From: Sphingomonas sp. EC-HK361
GTDB lineage: Bacteria; Pseudomonadota; Alphaproteobacteria; Sphingomonadales; Sphingomonadaceae
NCBI RefSeq assembly: GCF_902498785.1
Contig: NZ_LR701494.1
Coordinates: 248,001 to 312,000 of the forward strand
Direction of reading: 5' to 3'
DNA length: 64,000 bases
In this document: positions 56,798 through 64,000 of the stretch, piece after piece
Numbering within the stretch: the stretch's first letter is position 1
How the letters are laid out: each line of letters opens with the position of its first letter
Position numbers and translations under genes: made by a program
The notes under the pieces: generated by a model
Told to the model about the DNA's origin: nothing
The model's database searches: none
Seen by the model: the letters and a program-made list of their open reading frames with translations, nothing else

Positions 56798-57864
56798 AGT
56801 TTGCCCCCGGTCATCGGCTCCGGCGCTCCCGTGGTGCTGGGGAATGTGATCGGCAGCCCCCGCACCGCCCGCGCCGCGACATAGGCCATCATTTCCGCCT
56901 CGATGAAATCGCCGCGCAGTCCCAGCGCATCGGCATCATCGCATTGCCCGACGCGCTCACGCAGGGCCTGCATCAGCACCGGATTTCGCCGGCCACCCCC
57001 GCAGATGACCCAGCGCAGCGGCGGCTCGGGAAGGCGGCGGGTGGCAAGCGCGACCGCCTCTGCGGTGAAGGCGACGAGTGTCGCCGCCGCGTCCTCGATC
57101 GACAGCGCGTCGACGGCCTCCATGGGAAAATCATACCGGTCGAGCGATTTCGGCCCGATTCTGGTGAAATAGGGACTCGCCAGCAGCGTCTGCAGAATCC
57201 CGCCATCGACCCGCCCGGCAGCAGCATGGCGGCCGTCCTCGTCATACCGTCCCGCGCCCCGCGCCTGCATCACCAAGTCGATCAGGCCGTTCCCCGGCCC
57301 GGTATCGAAGGCGAGCATGTCGCCGCCCGCAGTCAGCGCAGTAACGTTCGCGACCCCGCCGATATTGAGGAAGGCGACCGGCCGCTCCGCCCCGACATAG
57401 CGCGCAAGCGCTTCGTGATAGATCGGCACCAGCGGCGCGCCCTGCCCGCCCGCGGCAATGTCGGCCTGCCGGACGTCGCCGACCACGTCGATGCCGAGCG
57501 CATGGGCAAGTGCGAGGGGCGACCCGATCTGCACCGTCAGCCGCCGTTCCGGGCGGTGAAGAACGGTCTGGCCGTGAAAGCCGATGAGATCGATTCTTCC
57601 GGCGTCAGGCTCGGCAAGCAGGCGCCGCGCGCAACGGACATGCGCATCGACGACCAGCGCATCCGCCTCGACCAGCCGGGCGGGATCATAGGCATCGGCC
57701 GCGAGCGTCGCTTCGGTCGCGGTCTTCAACAGCGCACGTTCGTCGTCCTCGAACGGCATCAGCAGCGCGGGGCCGAAACCGGTCACGACCTCGCCGTCGG
57801 TTTCGATGATGGCGGCGTCCACCCCGTCCAGCGAGGTACCGCTCATGAAACCCAGCACGCGCAT
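56782..57864 (-). CDS. anmK: Anhydro-N-acetylmuramic acid kinase
   Basis: Phosphorylates and opens 1,6-anhydroMurNAc to MurNAc-6-phosphate in cytosolic peptidoglycan recycling. The 360-residue protein begins LGFMSGTSLDGVDAAIIETDG, the family's ATP-binding signature. FHGQTVLHRPE, VVGDVRQADIAAGGQGAPLVP, FLNIGGVANVT, FDTGPGNGLID and ICGGGRRNPVLMQAL follow. I start at the ATG at 57862-57864. It is divergent from the GH84 gene, 64 bases apart. The substrate is produced by lytic transglycosylases such as the one at 1600-2643. Confidence 0.96.
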   Translation of the reverse strand: MRVLGFMSGTSLDGVDAAIIETDGEVVTGFGPALLMPFEDDERALLKTATEATLAADAYDPARLVEADALVVDAHVRCARRLLAEPDAGRIDLIGFHGQTVLHRPERRLTVQIGSPLALAHALGIDVVGDVRQADIAAGGQGAPLVPIYHEALARYVGAERPVAFLNIGGVANVTALTAGGDMLAFDTGPGNGLIDLVMQARGAGRYDEDGRHAAAGRVDGGILQTLLASPYFTRIGPKSLDRYDFPMEAVDALSIEDAAATLVAFTAEAVALATRRLPEPPLRWVICGGGRRNPVLMQALRERVGQCDDADALGLRGDFIEAEMMAYVAARAVRGLPITFPSTTGAPEPMTGGKLYPAV

Positions 57865-57928
57865 CTCGTTCTCCTCACCCGCTCCCTCGCGACTTGGCGC
57901 GGGCGATGCAAGTCGGCATGAGCGAAGG

Positions 57929-58996
57929 ATGACGCCGGAACTTGGAATCATCGAGGGCCGCTTCGGCCGAGCATGGACGTGGGAGGATCGGGCGGCGGTG
58001 CTCGGCATCCTCGCGCCGGCAGGCTATCGCTTCTGGCATTACGGCCCAAAGGCAGACGCCCATCTGCGCCGCCGCTGGCGCGAGCCGCATCCGCGCGCCG
58101 AGGCGGAGGCCATCGCCCGGTTCGCCGATCTCTGCCGGCCGCGCGGCGTCCGGTTCGGCATCGCGCTGACCCCGATGGACGCGAGTCACCCCTTCGACGC
58201 CGACACGCGGGCTACGCTTGCGCGCCGAGTGGCCGAGCTTGCCGCACTGGGAATCGACGATCTGGCAATCCTGTTCGACGATCTGCGCGGCGACCTGCCC
58301 GGGCTTGCGTCAGCGCAGGCCGACATCGTTCATGCCTGTGAAGAGCACGCCCGCGGCGCGCAGCTGTATTTCTGCCCGACCTATTATTCCGACGACACGG
58401 TGCTGGACCGTGTGTTCGGCGCTCGGCCGGCGGATTATCTTCCAGATCTGGGCCGGCGGCTCGATCCGTCAGTGCGCATTTACTGGACGGGCGAGGAAGT
58501 CTGTGCGCGGGAGATCCGACCGGGCCACTTGCAGGATGTGGAGGAACGGATCGGGCGACCGGTCTGCCTGTGGGACAATTACCCCGTCAACGACGGCGCG
58601 CGCATGTCGCAGCATCTCCATCTTCGCGCCTTTACCGGGCGCGACGCAGGCAACGGCGCGCACTTGACGGGCCATGCGATCAATCCCTCGATCCAGCCGC
58701 TTCTGTCCTGCATTCCGGCGCTCACCTTGCCGATGAGCTATGCACGCGGCGCGGAGTATCGCTACGGCGCAGCGTTCCGCGAGGCCGCGGAATCCGTCGC
58801 TGGCCCGGCGCTCGGCGCGCGCCTGGAAGCGGACCTGCTCGCGCTGCAGGATGCCGGGCTGGGCCGGCTGCCGGACGCGAAGAAAGCCGCGCTGACCGAA
58901 ATCTACGCCGCCTTCGACCATCCCGTCGCGCGCGAGGTGCTTGGCTTCCTCGCCGGCGCCGACACGATGACCGACGAAGAAGTCCAGACGCAGTAG
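57929..58996 (+). CDS. GH84-type beta-N-acetylglucosaminidase (O-GlcNAcase/NagJ-like)
   Basis: The 355-residue protein covers a GH84 catalytic barrel. The opening IIEGRFGRAWTWEDR corresponds to the conserved VEGFYGxPW start. RFWHYGPKADAHLRRRWRE is the usual KDD-type active-site strand (YAPKDD-like). LAILFDDLRG provides the paired catalytic aspartates D117/D118. YFCPTYYSDD, IYWTGEEVC and LWDNYPVNDG complete the site. No signal peptide and no bacterial add-on domains are seen, so it looks cytosolic. It probably removes terminal GlcNAc by substrate-assisted catalysis; linkage and substrate are unknown. The position beside anmK suggests amino-sugar recycling. Confidence 0.87.
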   Translation: MTPELGIIEGRFGRAWTWEDRAAVLGILAPAGYRFWHYGPKADAHLRRRWREPHPRAEAEAIARFADLCRPRGVRFGIALTPMDASHPFDADTRATLARRVAELAALGIDDLAILFDDLRGDLPGLASAQADIVHACEEHARGAQLYFCPTYYSDDTVLDRVFGARPADYLPDLGRRLDPSVRIYWTGEEVCAREIRPGHLQDVEERIGRPVCLWDNYPVNDGARMSQHLHLRAFTGRDAGNGAHLTGHAINPSIQPLLSCIPALTLPMSYARGAEYRYGAAFREAAESVAGPALGARLEADLLALQDAGLGRLPDAKKAALTEIYAAFDHPVAREVLGFLAGADTMTDEEVQTQ

Positions 58997-59950
58997 CTAT
59001 TTCTTGATCAGCCCGATCTCGACCAGCCGTTCGTGAAGGTAATCATGGGCGGTGATCGGCTGCGGATAGCGGTTCGGGCGATCTGCGGTAATGCAGCCGG
59101 GCAGCGTCTCGATCAGGAAATCGGGCGCGGGGTGCAGGAAGAACGGCATCGAATAGCGCGAATGACCGCGGCGCTCGGGCGGCGGATTGACCACGCGGTG
59201 GGTGGTCGAGGGCAGGACATGGTTGGTCAGACGCTGCAGCATGTCGCCAACGTTGACGACCATCGCGCCTTCGGGCGGCTTAACCTGAAGCCAGCGCCCG
59301 TCCCGATCGAGCAGCTCGAGCCCGGCTTCCTCGGCACCCAGCAGCAGCGTGATGAGGTTGATGTCCTCGTGCGCGCCGGCCCGCACGCCTTCCGCATCGG
59401 CCGGTATCGGCGGATAATGGAGCAGGCGGAGCACCGAGTTGCCGTCCTTCACGGCCCGGTCGAACCAATCTGGTGCGAGCTTCAGATACCGTGCGATCGC
59501 GGACAGCAGCTTGTCGCCGGCAGTATCGAACGCTGCGAACAGCTCGAGGAAGGTGTCCTTGAACCCCGCCGGCACGGTCGGCCAGATGTTCGGCGACATG
59601 ACGTCGGCAAAGCGATGCCCCGCGGGAAGCTCGCGACCGACGTGCCAGAACTCCTTCAAGTCGACATGCTTCGCGTCCTTCGCGATTTCGGTCTTGAACG
59701 GAGTATAGCCGCGTGCGCCGCCGCCGCCGGCGACGTGATAGCCGCGCTTTTCCGCTTCGGGACGTGCGAAGAGCTCTTCGGTCTCGCGCCACGCGCGCTC
59801 GATCAAAGCCTGCGGAATGCCGTGGTCGGCGACGATCGCGAAACCGAATCGCTGGAAGGACGAGCCGAACGCCTGGGCAAAGCCGTCAGGATCGGAAGCC
59901 TGATCGCCGAGCGACAGCGTCGGAACCTGGGCAGTGGGGGTATCGAGCAT
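58997..59950 (-). CDS. 2-oxoglutarate/Fe(II)-dependent oxygenase, isopenicillin-N-synthase-like
   Basis: The 317-residue cytosolic protein has the DIOX_N plus 2OG-Fe(II) layout. FGFAIVADHGIP (about 36-47) is the N-terminal signature and GARGYTPFKTE follows. The iron triad is H194 and D196 in HEDINL with H251 in THRVVNP; R265 and S267 in RYSMPF would bind 2-oxoglutarate or an equivalent. Such proteins hydroxylate or cyclise small molecules; the substrate is unknown. I start at the ATG at 59948-59950; a further ATG upstream (MVDVCRFG) is possible. Its stop abuts the GH84 stop with no gap. Confidence 0.9.
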   Translation of the reverse strand: MLDTPTAQVPTLSLGDQASDPDGFAQAFGSSFQRFGFAIVADHGIPQALIERAWRETEELFARPEAEKRGYHVAGGGGARGYTPFKTEIAKDAKHVDLKEFWHVGRELPAGHRFADVMSPNIWPTVPAGFKDTFLELFAAFDTAGDKLLSAIARYLKLAPDWFDRAVKDGNSVLRLLHYPPIPADAEGVRAGAHEDINLITLLLGAEEAGLELLDRDGRWLQVKPPEGAMVVNVGDMLQRLTNHVLPSTTHRVVNPPPERRGHSRYSMPFFLHPAPDFLIETLPGCITADRPNRYPQPITAHDYLHERLVEIGLIKK

Positions 59951-60026
59951 GGGAAAGTCAGTCCGTCCAAAGCGACAAACATCGACCATAGGCGCTCCCG
60001 GCGTCGGAGCCAATCGCCGGGTGCGC

Positions 60027-60833
60027 CTAGAGCGACTTGCCCGAGCGACCGGCCAGATCGACGATGTATTGCCAGGCAACGCGCCCGGAGCGGCTGCCGC
60101 GCCGCGTTGCCCAGGCGACCGCCTCGCTTGCATCGAACGGCAGGCCGTTTGCTTCCGCATATCCGCGCACGATCGCGAGATAGCCGTCCTGATCGACGAC
60201 GTGAAAGCCAAGGCTCAGTCCGAACCGATCGGCGAGCGCGAGTGCATCATCCACAGCATCGCGCGGATTGATCGCGCTTTCCTGTTCGGCGATGTCGCGC
60301 GGCACCAGATGGCGGCGGTTGGCGGTGACGACCAGCCGCGCATTCGATGGTCGCGCCTCCGCCCCGCCTTCGAGAAGCGAGCGCAGCGCGCGGGCATCCG
60401 ACGGCGCGTCAAAGCCGAGATCGTCGACGAACAAGACGAATGCGCGTCGGACCCGCGCGATCACGTCGAACAATCGCGGCAGCGTCGCCAGCATGTCGCC
60501 GCCAGTTTCGATCAGCGCGAGGTCGCTGGTCGCCTGAAGATGCCCGACCGCCGACTTGACCAGCGCGGACTTGCCCGTCCCCCGCGCGCCCCACAGCAGC
60601 ACGTCCTGCGCGGCAGCACGGTGCGCCAGTCGGTCGAGATTGGCGATGAGCGCATCGCGCTGAGCGTCGATCCCCTTCAACGCGTCAAGCGGCTGCGGCC
60701 GGAAATCGCGCGCCACGGTGAGCGCACCATCGCGCCATATATAGGCCGGATACGCCAGCGGATCGGCGGGGGGTGCCGGCGGCGGCGACAGCCGTTCAAG
60801 TGCCGCGGCAATGCGATCAAGGGCGTCCGACAT
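60027..60833 (-). CDS. DUF815 family AAA-type ATPase
   Basis: Protein of 268 residues. PQPLDALKGIDAQRDALIANL precedes Walker A GARGTGKS at 82-89. Walker B is FVLFVDDLGF, and VTANRRHLVP is the sensor-1 region. The C-terminal VAWATRRGSRSGRVAWQYI helix is typical of DUF815 proteins, which resemble DnaA/DnaC-like AAA ATPases. The function of the family is unknown. The ATG at 60831-60833 was chosen; longer frames overlap the TPR gene. It starts 10 bases after that gene's stop, so cotranscription is likely. Confidence 0.88.
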   Translation of the reverse strand: MSDALDRIAAALERLSPPPAPPADPLAYPAYIWRDGALTVARDFRPQPLDALKGIDAQRDALIANLDRLAHRAAAQDVLLWGARGTGKSALVKSAVGHLQATSDLALIETGGDMLATLPRLFDVIARVRRAFVLFVDDLGFDAPSDARALRSLLEGGAEARPSNARLVVTANRRHLVPRDIAEQESAINPRDAVDDALALADRFGLSLGFHVVDQDGYLAIVRGYAEANGLPFDASEAVAWATRRGSRSGRVAWQYIVDLAGRSGKSL

Positions 60834-60843
60834 CGCCCGAGCC

Positions 60844-62958
60844 TTATCGAAGCGCGGCCCGCAACGCCACCGCCGCGGCGCGATCGGCGAACCGAGGATC
60901 GGCGAGCGCCACGTCGATGGCGATGCGCGCCTTGGCATCGCGGCGGGCATCGGCGAGAACCTGCGCTTCGTGCCAGCGGATGGAGGGATCGCGCGGCGCG
61001 ATCGTCGCGGCTTTGCGGAGCAGTTGCAGCGCCTCGCGCGGCCGGTCTGCCTGATACGCCGCCCAGCCATAGGCATCGACAACGGCCGGGTTCATTGGCG
61101 CCAGGGCATAGGCCGCGCGGCCATAGGTCATGGCGATGGTCGCATGTCCTGCACCGGCATAAGCGCGCGCGAGCGACGCCAGCAGCGCCGCATCGCGCGC
61201 GCCGAGATCACGCCGCAAGCCTTCGAACGTTGGGATCGCGGCATCCCAATCCTGCGTATCGAGCTGCAGATTGCCGACCATCCGGCGCGCCGCGACGCTC
61301 TTCGGGTTCTGCGAAAGATACAAGGCCAATACCTGTGCGGCGCCGGCCGCGTCGCCACTCCGCGAACGGGCATCGACGAGCCGCAACATCGTCTGGAGGT
61401 CGAAGCGAAGATCGGCAGCACGCGCATAGGCCTGCGCTGCCTCGGCCATGCGACTCTCCGCCGCCAGCGTGTCGCCGACGAGCAGATGGGCTTGCGGCGC
61501 GCCGGGGCTGACCGATGCGATCGCGCGGGCACGAGCGAGCGCGCCGGCCTCGTCGCCCGCCTCCAGCAGAGCGCGGATATAGCCGACGGCTGCAGCAGGA
61601 TCGCCGGGGTTCTCGGCCATCTGCCCGGCGTCGACCGACGCGTCGTCATCGGTGCCGAACGGCACGGAGCTGACGCTCCCTGACAACGCCGCGCGATCGA
61701 AAAAGCGCGCTGCCCAGTTCGGCTCGCCGGTCGCGGTGAACGCGCGGGCTATCAGCGAGAGTGCATAGGGATCAGCATCGCCGCGCAGACCGATCGGGCG
61801 CAGAACCTCCAGCGCGCCCTTCGGATCGCCCGATTTGAGCAAGGCCGCGCCCGCCAGCCGCCGCGCCTCGATGTTCATCGGCTGGCGTGCGACGAGATCG
61901 CGAAAGCGCGCGACGGCCTGCTCGTAGCGCCCCTGCGCATAGTCGATTGCACCGGACAGCAGCATAACGCCGGGAACGTCGTCCTCCTCGCCGCCGGTCT
62001 TGTCGAGCATCGCCTGGGCGAGGTCCCATTTCCCGGCGCGCGCCGCGAGAACGGCCTGCAGATACAGCGCCTCTCCGCTTCCCGGCCGTGCGGCAAGCGC
62101 TCGCCGCGTTGCATCGAGCATTTCGGTGTAGCGCCCCATATCGCCCAGCGTCGCGGCCGCGGCGATGAGCGCTGGATGAAAATACGCATCCCGCGCGAGC
62201 GCTGCTCGAAACCAGGGCAGCGCGGCGGTCAGGCCATATTGGCTGCGCGCCGTCTCCCCGCGAAGCACGAGCGCGTCGAGGTTCGCGCCGTCGAGGGCCA
62301 CCGCACGCGCCGCCGCCGCGGCCGCACCGCCGACGTCACCGGCCGTCAGTCTCACCCGTCCAAGATCAGACCAGAGCCGGCTGTCGGACGGGTTGCGGTC
62401 GGACAGTGCCGTGAGACGCTGCAGCGCTGCCGGATAGTCGCCCTGATCGGCCAAGGCGCGGGCACGCGCTCGCTCGGCATCGACGTCGCCAGCGGGTGCC
62501 TTGCCTGCTTCCGCCAGCGCGCGATCGGAGTCGCCCTGCAACCGGGCAGCCTCGGCGAGCAGGCCTGCGGTGGAGGCGGGGCTGGCTCCGGTGGCGCGCG
62601 CGCGCATGACTGCGCCTTCGGCGGATGCGCCCTCGCCCAATCGGACATAGGCGCGAGCAAGCGCGACATACGCAGCGATCATTTCAGGACGCTGCTCGAT
62701 CGCGGACTGGGCCTGTGCTCGCGCGGCATTGTAGTTGCCGGCCGCAAGCAGCTTGCCGCTCAAGGCCAGTGCGGTTTCCGGATCGAGACGCTCGGCCTTT
62801 CGTGCCAGATGCACGATCGCCGCGACGAGCGCGAGGCTCACCAGCGCGACAAGCCCCAGCCGCAGCGCACGCGCCGACGGCACCCTTGACCAAAATCGCC
62901 GAACGCGCGAACGCCGCCCGCCCCGGAGCATCGGATATATCGCGCTCGCGTCAGCCAT
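60844..62958 (-). CDS. TPR-repeat membrane protein, possibly PrsT-like
   Basis: Protein of 704 residues. After a basic N-terminus one transmembrane segment (about 33-50, LGLVALVSLALVAAIVHLA) anchors it, with the rest probably periplasmic. From about 55 to 690 it is alpha-helical TPR array, for example NYNAARAQAQSAIEQRPEMIAAYVALARAY, GDYPAALQRLTALSDRNPSDSRLW and RPREALQLLRKAATIAPRDP in separate units (around 15 to 18 repeats). Its start overlaps the prsR stop by 8 bases. PEP-CTERM/exosortase loci encode a TPR protein (PrsT) with prsR and prsK; that identity is inferred from context, and no lipobox is seen here. Confidence 0.82.
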   Translation of the reverse strand: MADASAIYPMLRGGRRSRVRRFWSRVPSARALRLGLVALVSLALVAAIVHLARKAERLDPETALALSGKLLAAGNYNAARAQAQSAIEQRPEMIAAYVALARAYVRLGEGASAEGAVMRARATGASPASTAGLLAEAARLQGDSDRALAEAGKAPAGDVDAERARARALADQGDYPAALQRLTALSDRNPSDSRLWSDLGRVRLTAGDVGGAAAAAARAVALDGANLDALVLRGETARSQYGLTAALPWFRAALARDAYFHPALIAAAATLGDMGRYTEMLDATRRALAARPGSGEALYLQAVLAARAGKWDLAQAMLDKTGGEEDDVPGVMLLSGAIDYAQGRYEQAVARFRDLVARQPMNIEARRLAGAALLKSGDPKGALEVLRPIGLRGDADPYALSLIARAFTATGEPNWAARFFDRAALSGSVSSVPFGTDDDASVDAGQMAENPGDPAAAVGYIRALLEAGDEAGALARARAIASVSPGAPQAHLLVGDTLAAESRMAEAAQAYARAADLRFDLQTMLRLVDARSRSGDAAGAAQVLALYLSQNPKSVAARRMVGNLQLDTQDWDAAIPTFEGLRRDLGARDAALLASLARAYAGAGHATIAMTYGRAAYALAPMNPAVVDAYGWAAYQADRPREALQLLRKAATIAPRDPSIRWHEAQVLADARRDAKARIAIDVALADPRFADRAAAVALRAALR

Positions 62959-64000
62959 GCAGATCGTAAGCCTTGAGCAGGTCGTAGAGCGTCGGCCGGC
63001 TCACCCCGAGCAGCTTCGCGGTGTTCGAGATATTCCCTTCCGCCCGGGCCAGCGCATGCCGGATCACCGCGCGGTCGGCGACTTCGCGCGCGGCGCGCAG
63101 GTTGATCGGCAGCGCGGCTCCATCGGGTAACGCGAGGTCGAGATCGGCTGCGGTCACCAGCTTGCCGTCCGCCATGATGACCGCCCGTTTCACGCGGTTT
63201 TCGAGCTCGCGGACGTTACCCGGCCAGCCCCAGCCATCGATCGCGGCGCGCGCATCGGGGGCAAAACCGCTTACCGTTCGCCCCATCTCGCGCGCGTGGC
63301 GGTCGAGGAAATAGCGCGCGAGAAGCAGCGCATCGCCCGCGCGCTCGGCAAGTGACGGGATGCGAACGACGATCTCGGCCAGGCGATAGTAGAGATCCTC
63401 GCGGAACCGTCCGTCGGCGACCATCGCATCGACGTCCTGATGCGTCGCGCAGACGATCCGCGTGTCGACCGCAATCTGCCGCCGTCCGCCGATCCGCTCG
63501 ATCGTGCGTTCCTGAAGGAAGCGAAGCAGCTTCACCTGAAGCGGTAGCGGAATGTCGCCCACCTCATCGAGGAACAGCGTGCCGCCATTGGCCTGCTCGA
63601 TCTTGCCTTCGGTCGTCTTCACCGCGCCCGTAAAGGCGCCCTTTTCATGCCCGAACAATTCGCTTTCGAGCAAAGTCTCGGGGATTGCGGCGCAATTGAT
63701 TGCGACGAAGGCGCCGACGCGACGCCGGGACGAATCGTGCAGGCCGCGCGCGAGCAGTTCCTTGCCGCTGCCCGATGCGCCCAGCAGCATGACCGAGACG
63801 TCGGCAGGCGCCACCCGCTCGATGGTCCGCGTGACCGCGAGCATCTCGGGCGCCGCGGTGATGAGGCCGCCGAGCTCCTTGCCCGCATCTCGCGCCGCCA
63901 GCCGCCGGTTTTCCGCCTCCAACGCGTGGACGTGGAAGGCCCGCGCGACGATCAACCCCAACGCATCGATATCGATCGGCTTCGCGTAGAAATCCCAGGC
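62951..64000 (-). CDS. prsR: PrsR-type sigma-54-dependent response regulator, 5' part beyond window
   Basis: The visible 349 residues start in the end of a receiver domain with DFYAKPIDIDALGLIVARAF, the characteristic PrsR linker. The AAA+ domain follows: GASGSGKE (Walker A), ESELFGHEKGAFTGA (the sigma-54-contacting GAFTGA loop), GTLFLDEVGD (Walker B), and WPGNVRELENRVKRA. The terminal Fis-type helix-turn-helix (EGNISNTAKLLGVSRPTLYDLL) is complete. PrsR activates exosortase/PEP-CTERM extracellular polysaccharide genes in relatives through sigma-54. The missing piece is about the first 110 residues with the phosphoacceptor Asp. It precedes the TPR gene with an 8-base overlap. Confidence 0.9.
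   Translation of the reverse strand, partial: AWDFYAKPIDIDALGLIVARAFHVHALEAENRRLAARDAGKELGGLITAAPEMLAVTRTIERVAPADVSVMLLGASGSGKELLARGLHDSSRRRVGAFVAINCAAIPETLLESELFGHEKGAFTGAVKTTEGKIEQANGGTLFLDEVGDIPLPLQVKLLRFLQERTIERIGGRRQIAVDTRIVCATHQDVDAMVADGRFREDLYYRLAEIVVRIPSLAERAGDALLLARYFLDRHAREMGRTVSGFAPDARAAIDGWGWPGNVRELENRVKRAVIMADGKLVTAADLDLALPDGAALPINLRAAREVADRAVIRHALARAEGNISNTAKLLGVSRPTLYDLLKAYDLHG

Overview
The window is a GC-rich, densely coded bacterial chromosome segment. Gene content and order point to an alphaproteobacterium of the Sphingomonadales (Sphingomonas-like). Supporting signs are a FYDLN-acid gene next to aroA-cmk-rpsA-ihfB, the order hisG-hisD-nusB-thiL-hppA, hflK-hflC-degP, an imuA-imuB-dnaE2 mutagenesis cassette behind an alphaproteobacterial GTTC-N7-GTTC LexA box, and a PrsR-type regulator at the right edge. 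This assignment is inferred from gene order and protein motifs; no database search was possible. I see no rRNA, CRISPR array, insertion sequence, prophage or plasmid functions. No gene-free stretch exceeds 300 bases; the longest are the rpsA leader (6572-6863) and the spacer at 34293-34539.

Layout. 1-2643 (minus) is a wall-remodelling operon: MltB-type transglycosylase, RlpA and a D,D-carboxypeptidase cut by the window edge. 2738-4475 holds tRNA-Ser(UGA), a tiny membrane peptide gene, a hot-dog dehydratase, tRNA-Ala(GGC) and the FYDLN gene. 4592-9045 (plus) is aroA-cmk-rpsA-ihfB. 9058-13689 (minus) is a CLC channel/antiporter, an MFS transporter and a DUF2332 protein. 13755-19399 (plus) is hisG-hisD-nusB-thiL-hppA. 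19566-21206 is a DNA methyltransferase fused to a nuclease-like domain. 21251-24044 is a secreted OB-fold protein divergent from a two-component system. 24031-32136 (minus) reads imuA-imuB-dnaE2, then a TonB-like protein, then an NlpC/P60-type protein. 32216-39874 (minus) is HD-GYP, an outer-membrane protein, a HerA-like ATPase, degP, hflC and hflK. 39946-42401 is Mrp, a CoA-binding protein, a small exported protein and a DUF4893 lipoprotein. 42484-53419 (minus) is a six-gene glycogen operon, glgP-glgB-glgC-glgA-pgm-glgX. 53482-56797 is mscL, lemA, two TPM-domain genes and a NUDIX hydrolase. 56782-58996 pairs anmK with a GH84 glycosidase. 58997-64000 (minus) is a 2OG-Fe(II) oxygenase, a DUF815 ATPase, a TPR membrane protein and the 3' part of prsR.

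How the genes work together. The glycogen operon encodes the whole cycle: G1P/G6P exchange (pgm), ADP-glucose supply (glgC), elongation (glgA), branching (glgB), phosphorolysis (glgP) and debranching (glgX). Genes are joined by 4-bp stop/start overlaps except at two spacers filled by palindromic repeats. The imu cassette is a damage-induced mutasome. The wall operon at the left edge and anmK/GH84 at the right both act on peptidoglycan or amino sugars. The least explained items are the methyltransferase-nuclease fusion, the TonB-like plus NlpC/P60 pair behind dnaE2, and the OB-fold protein/two-component module.
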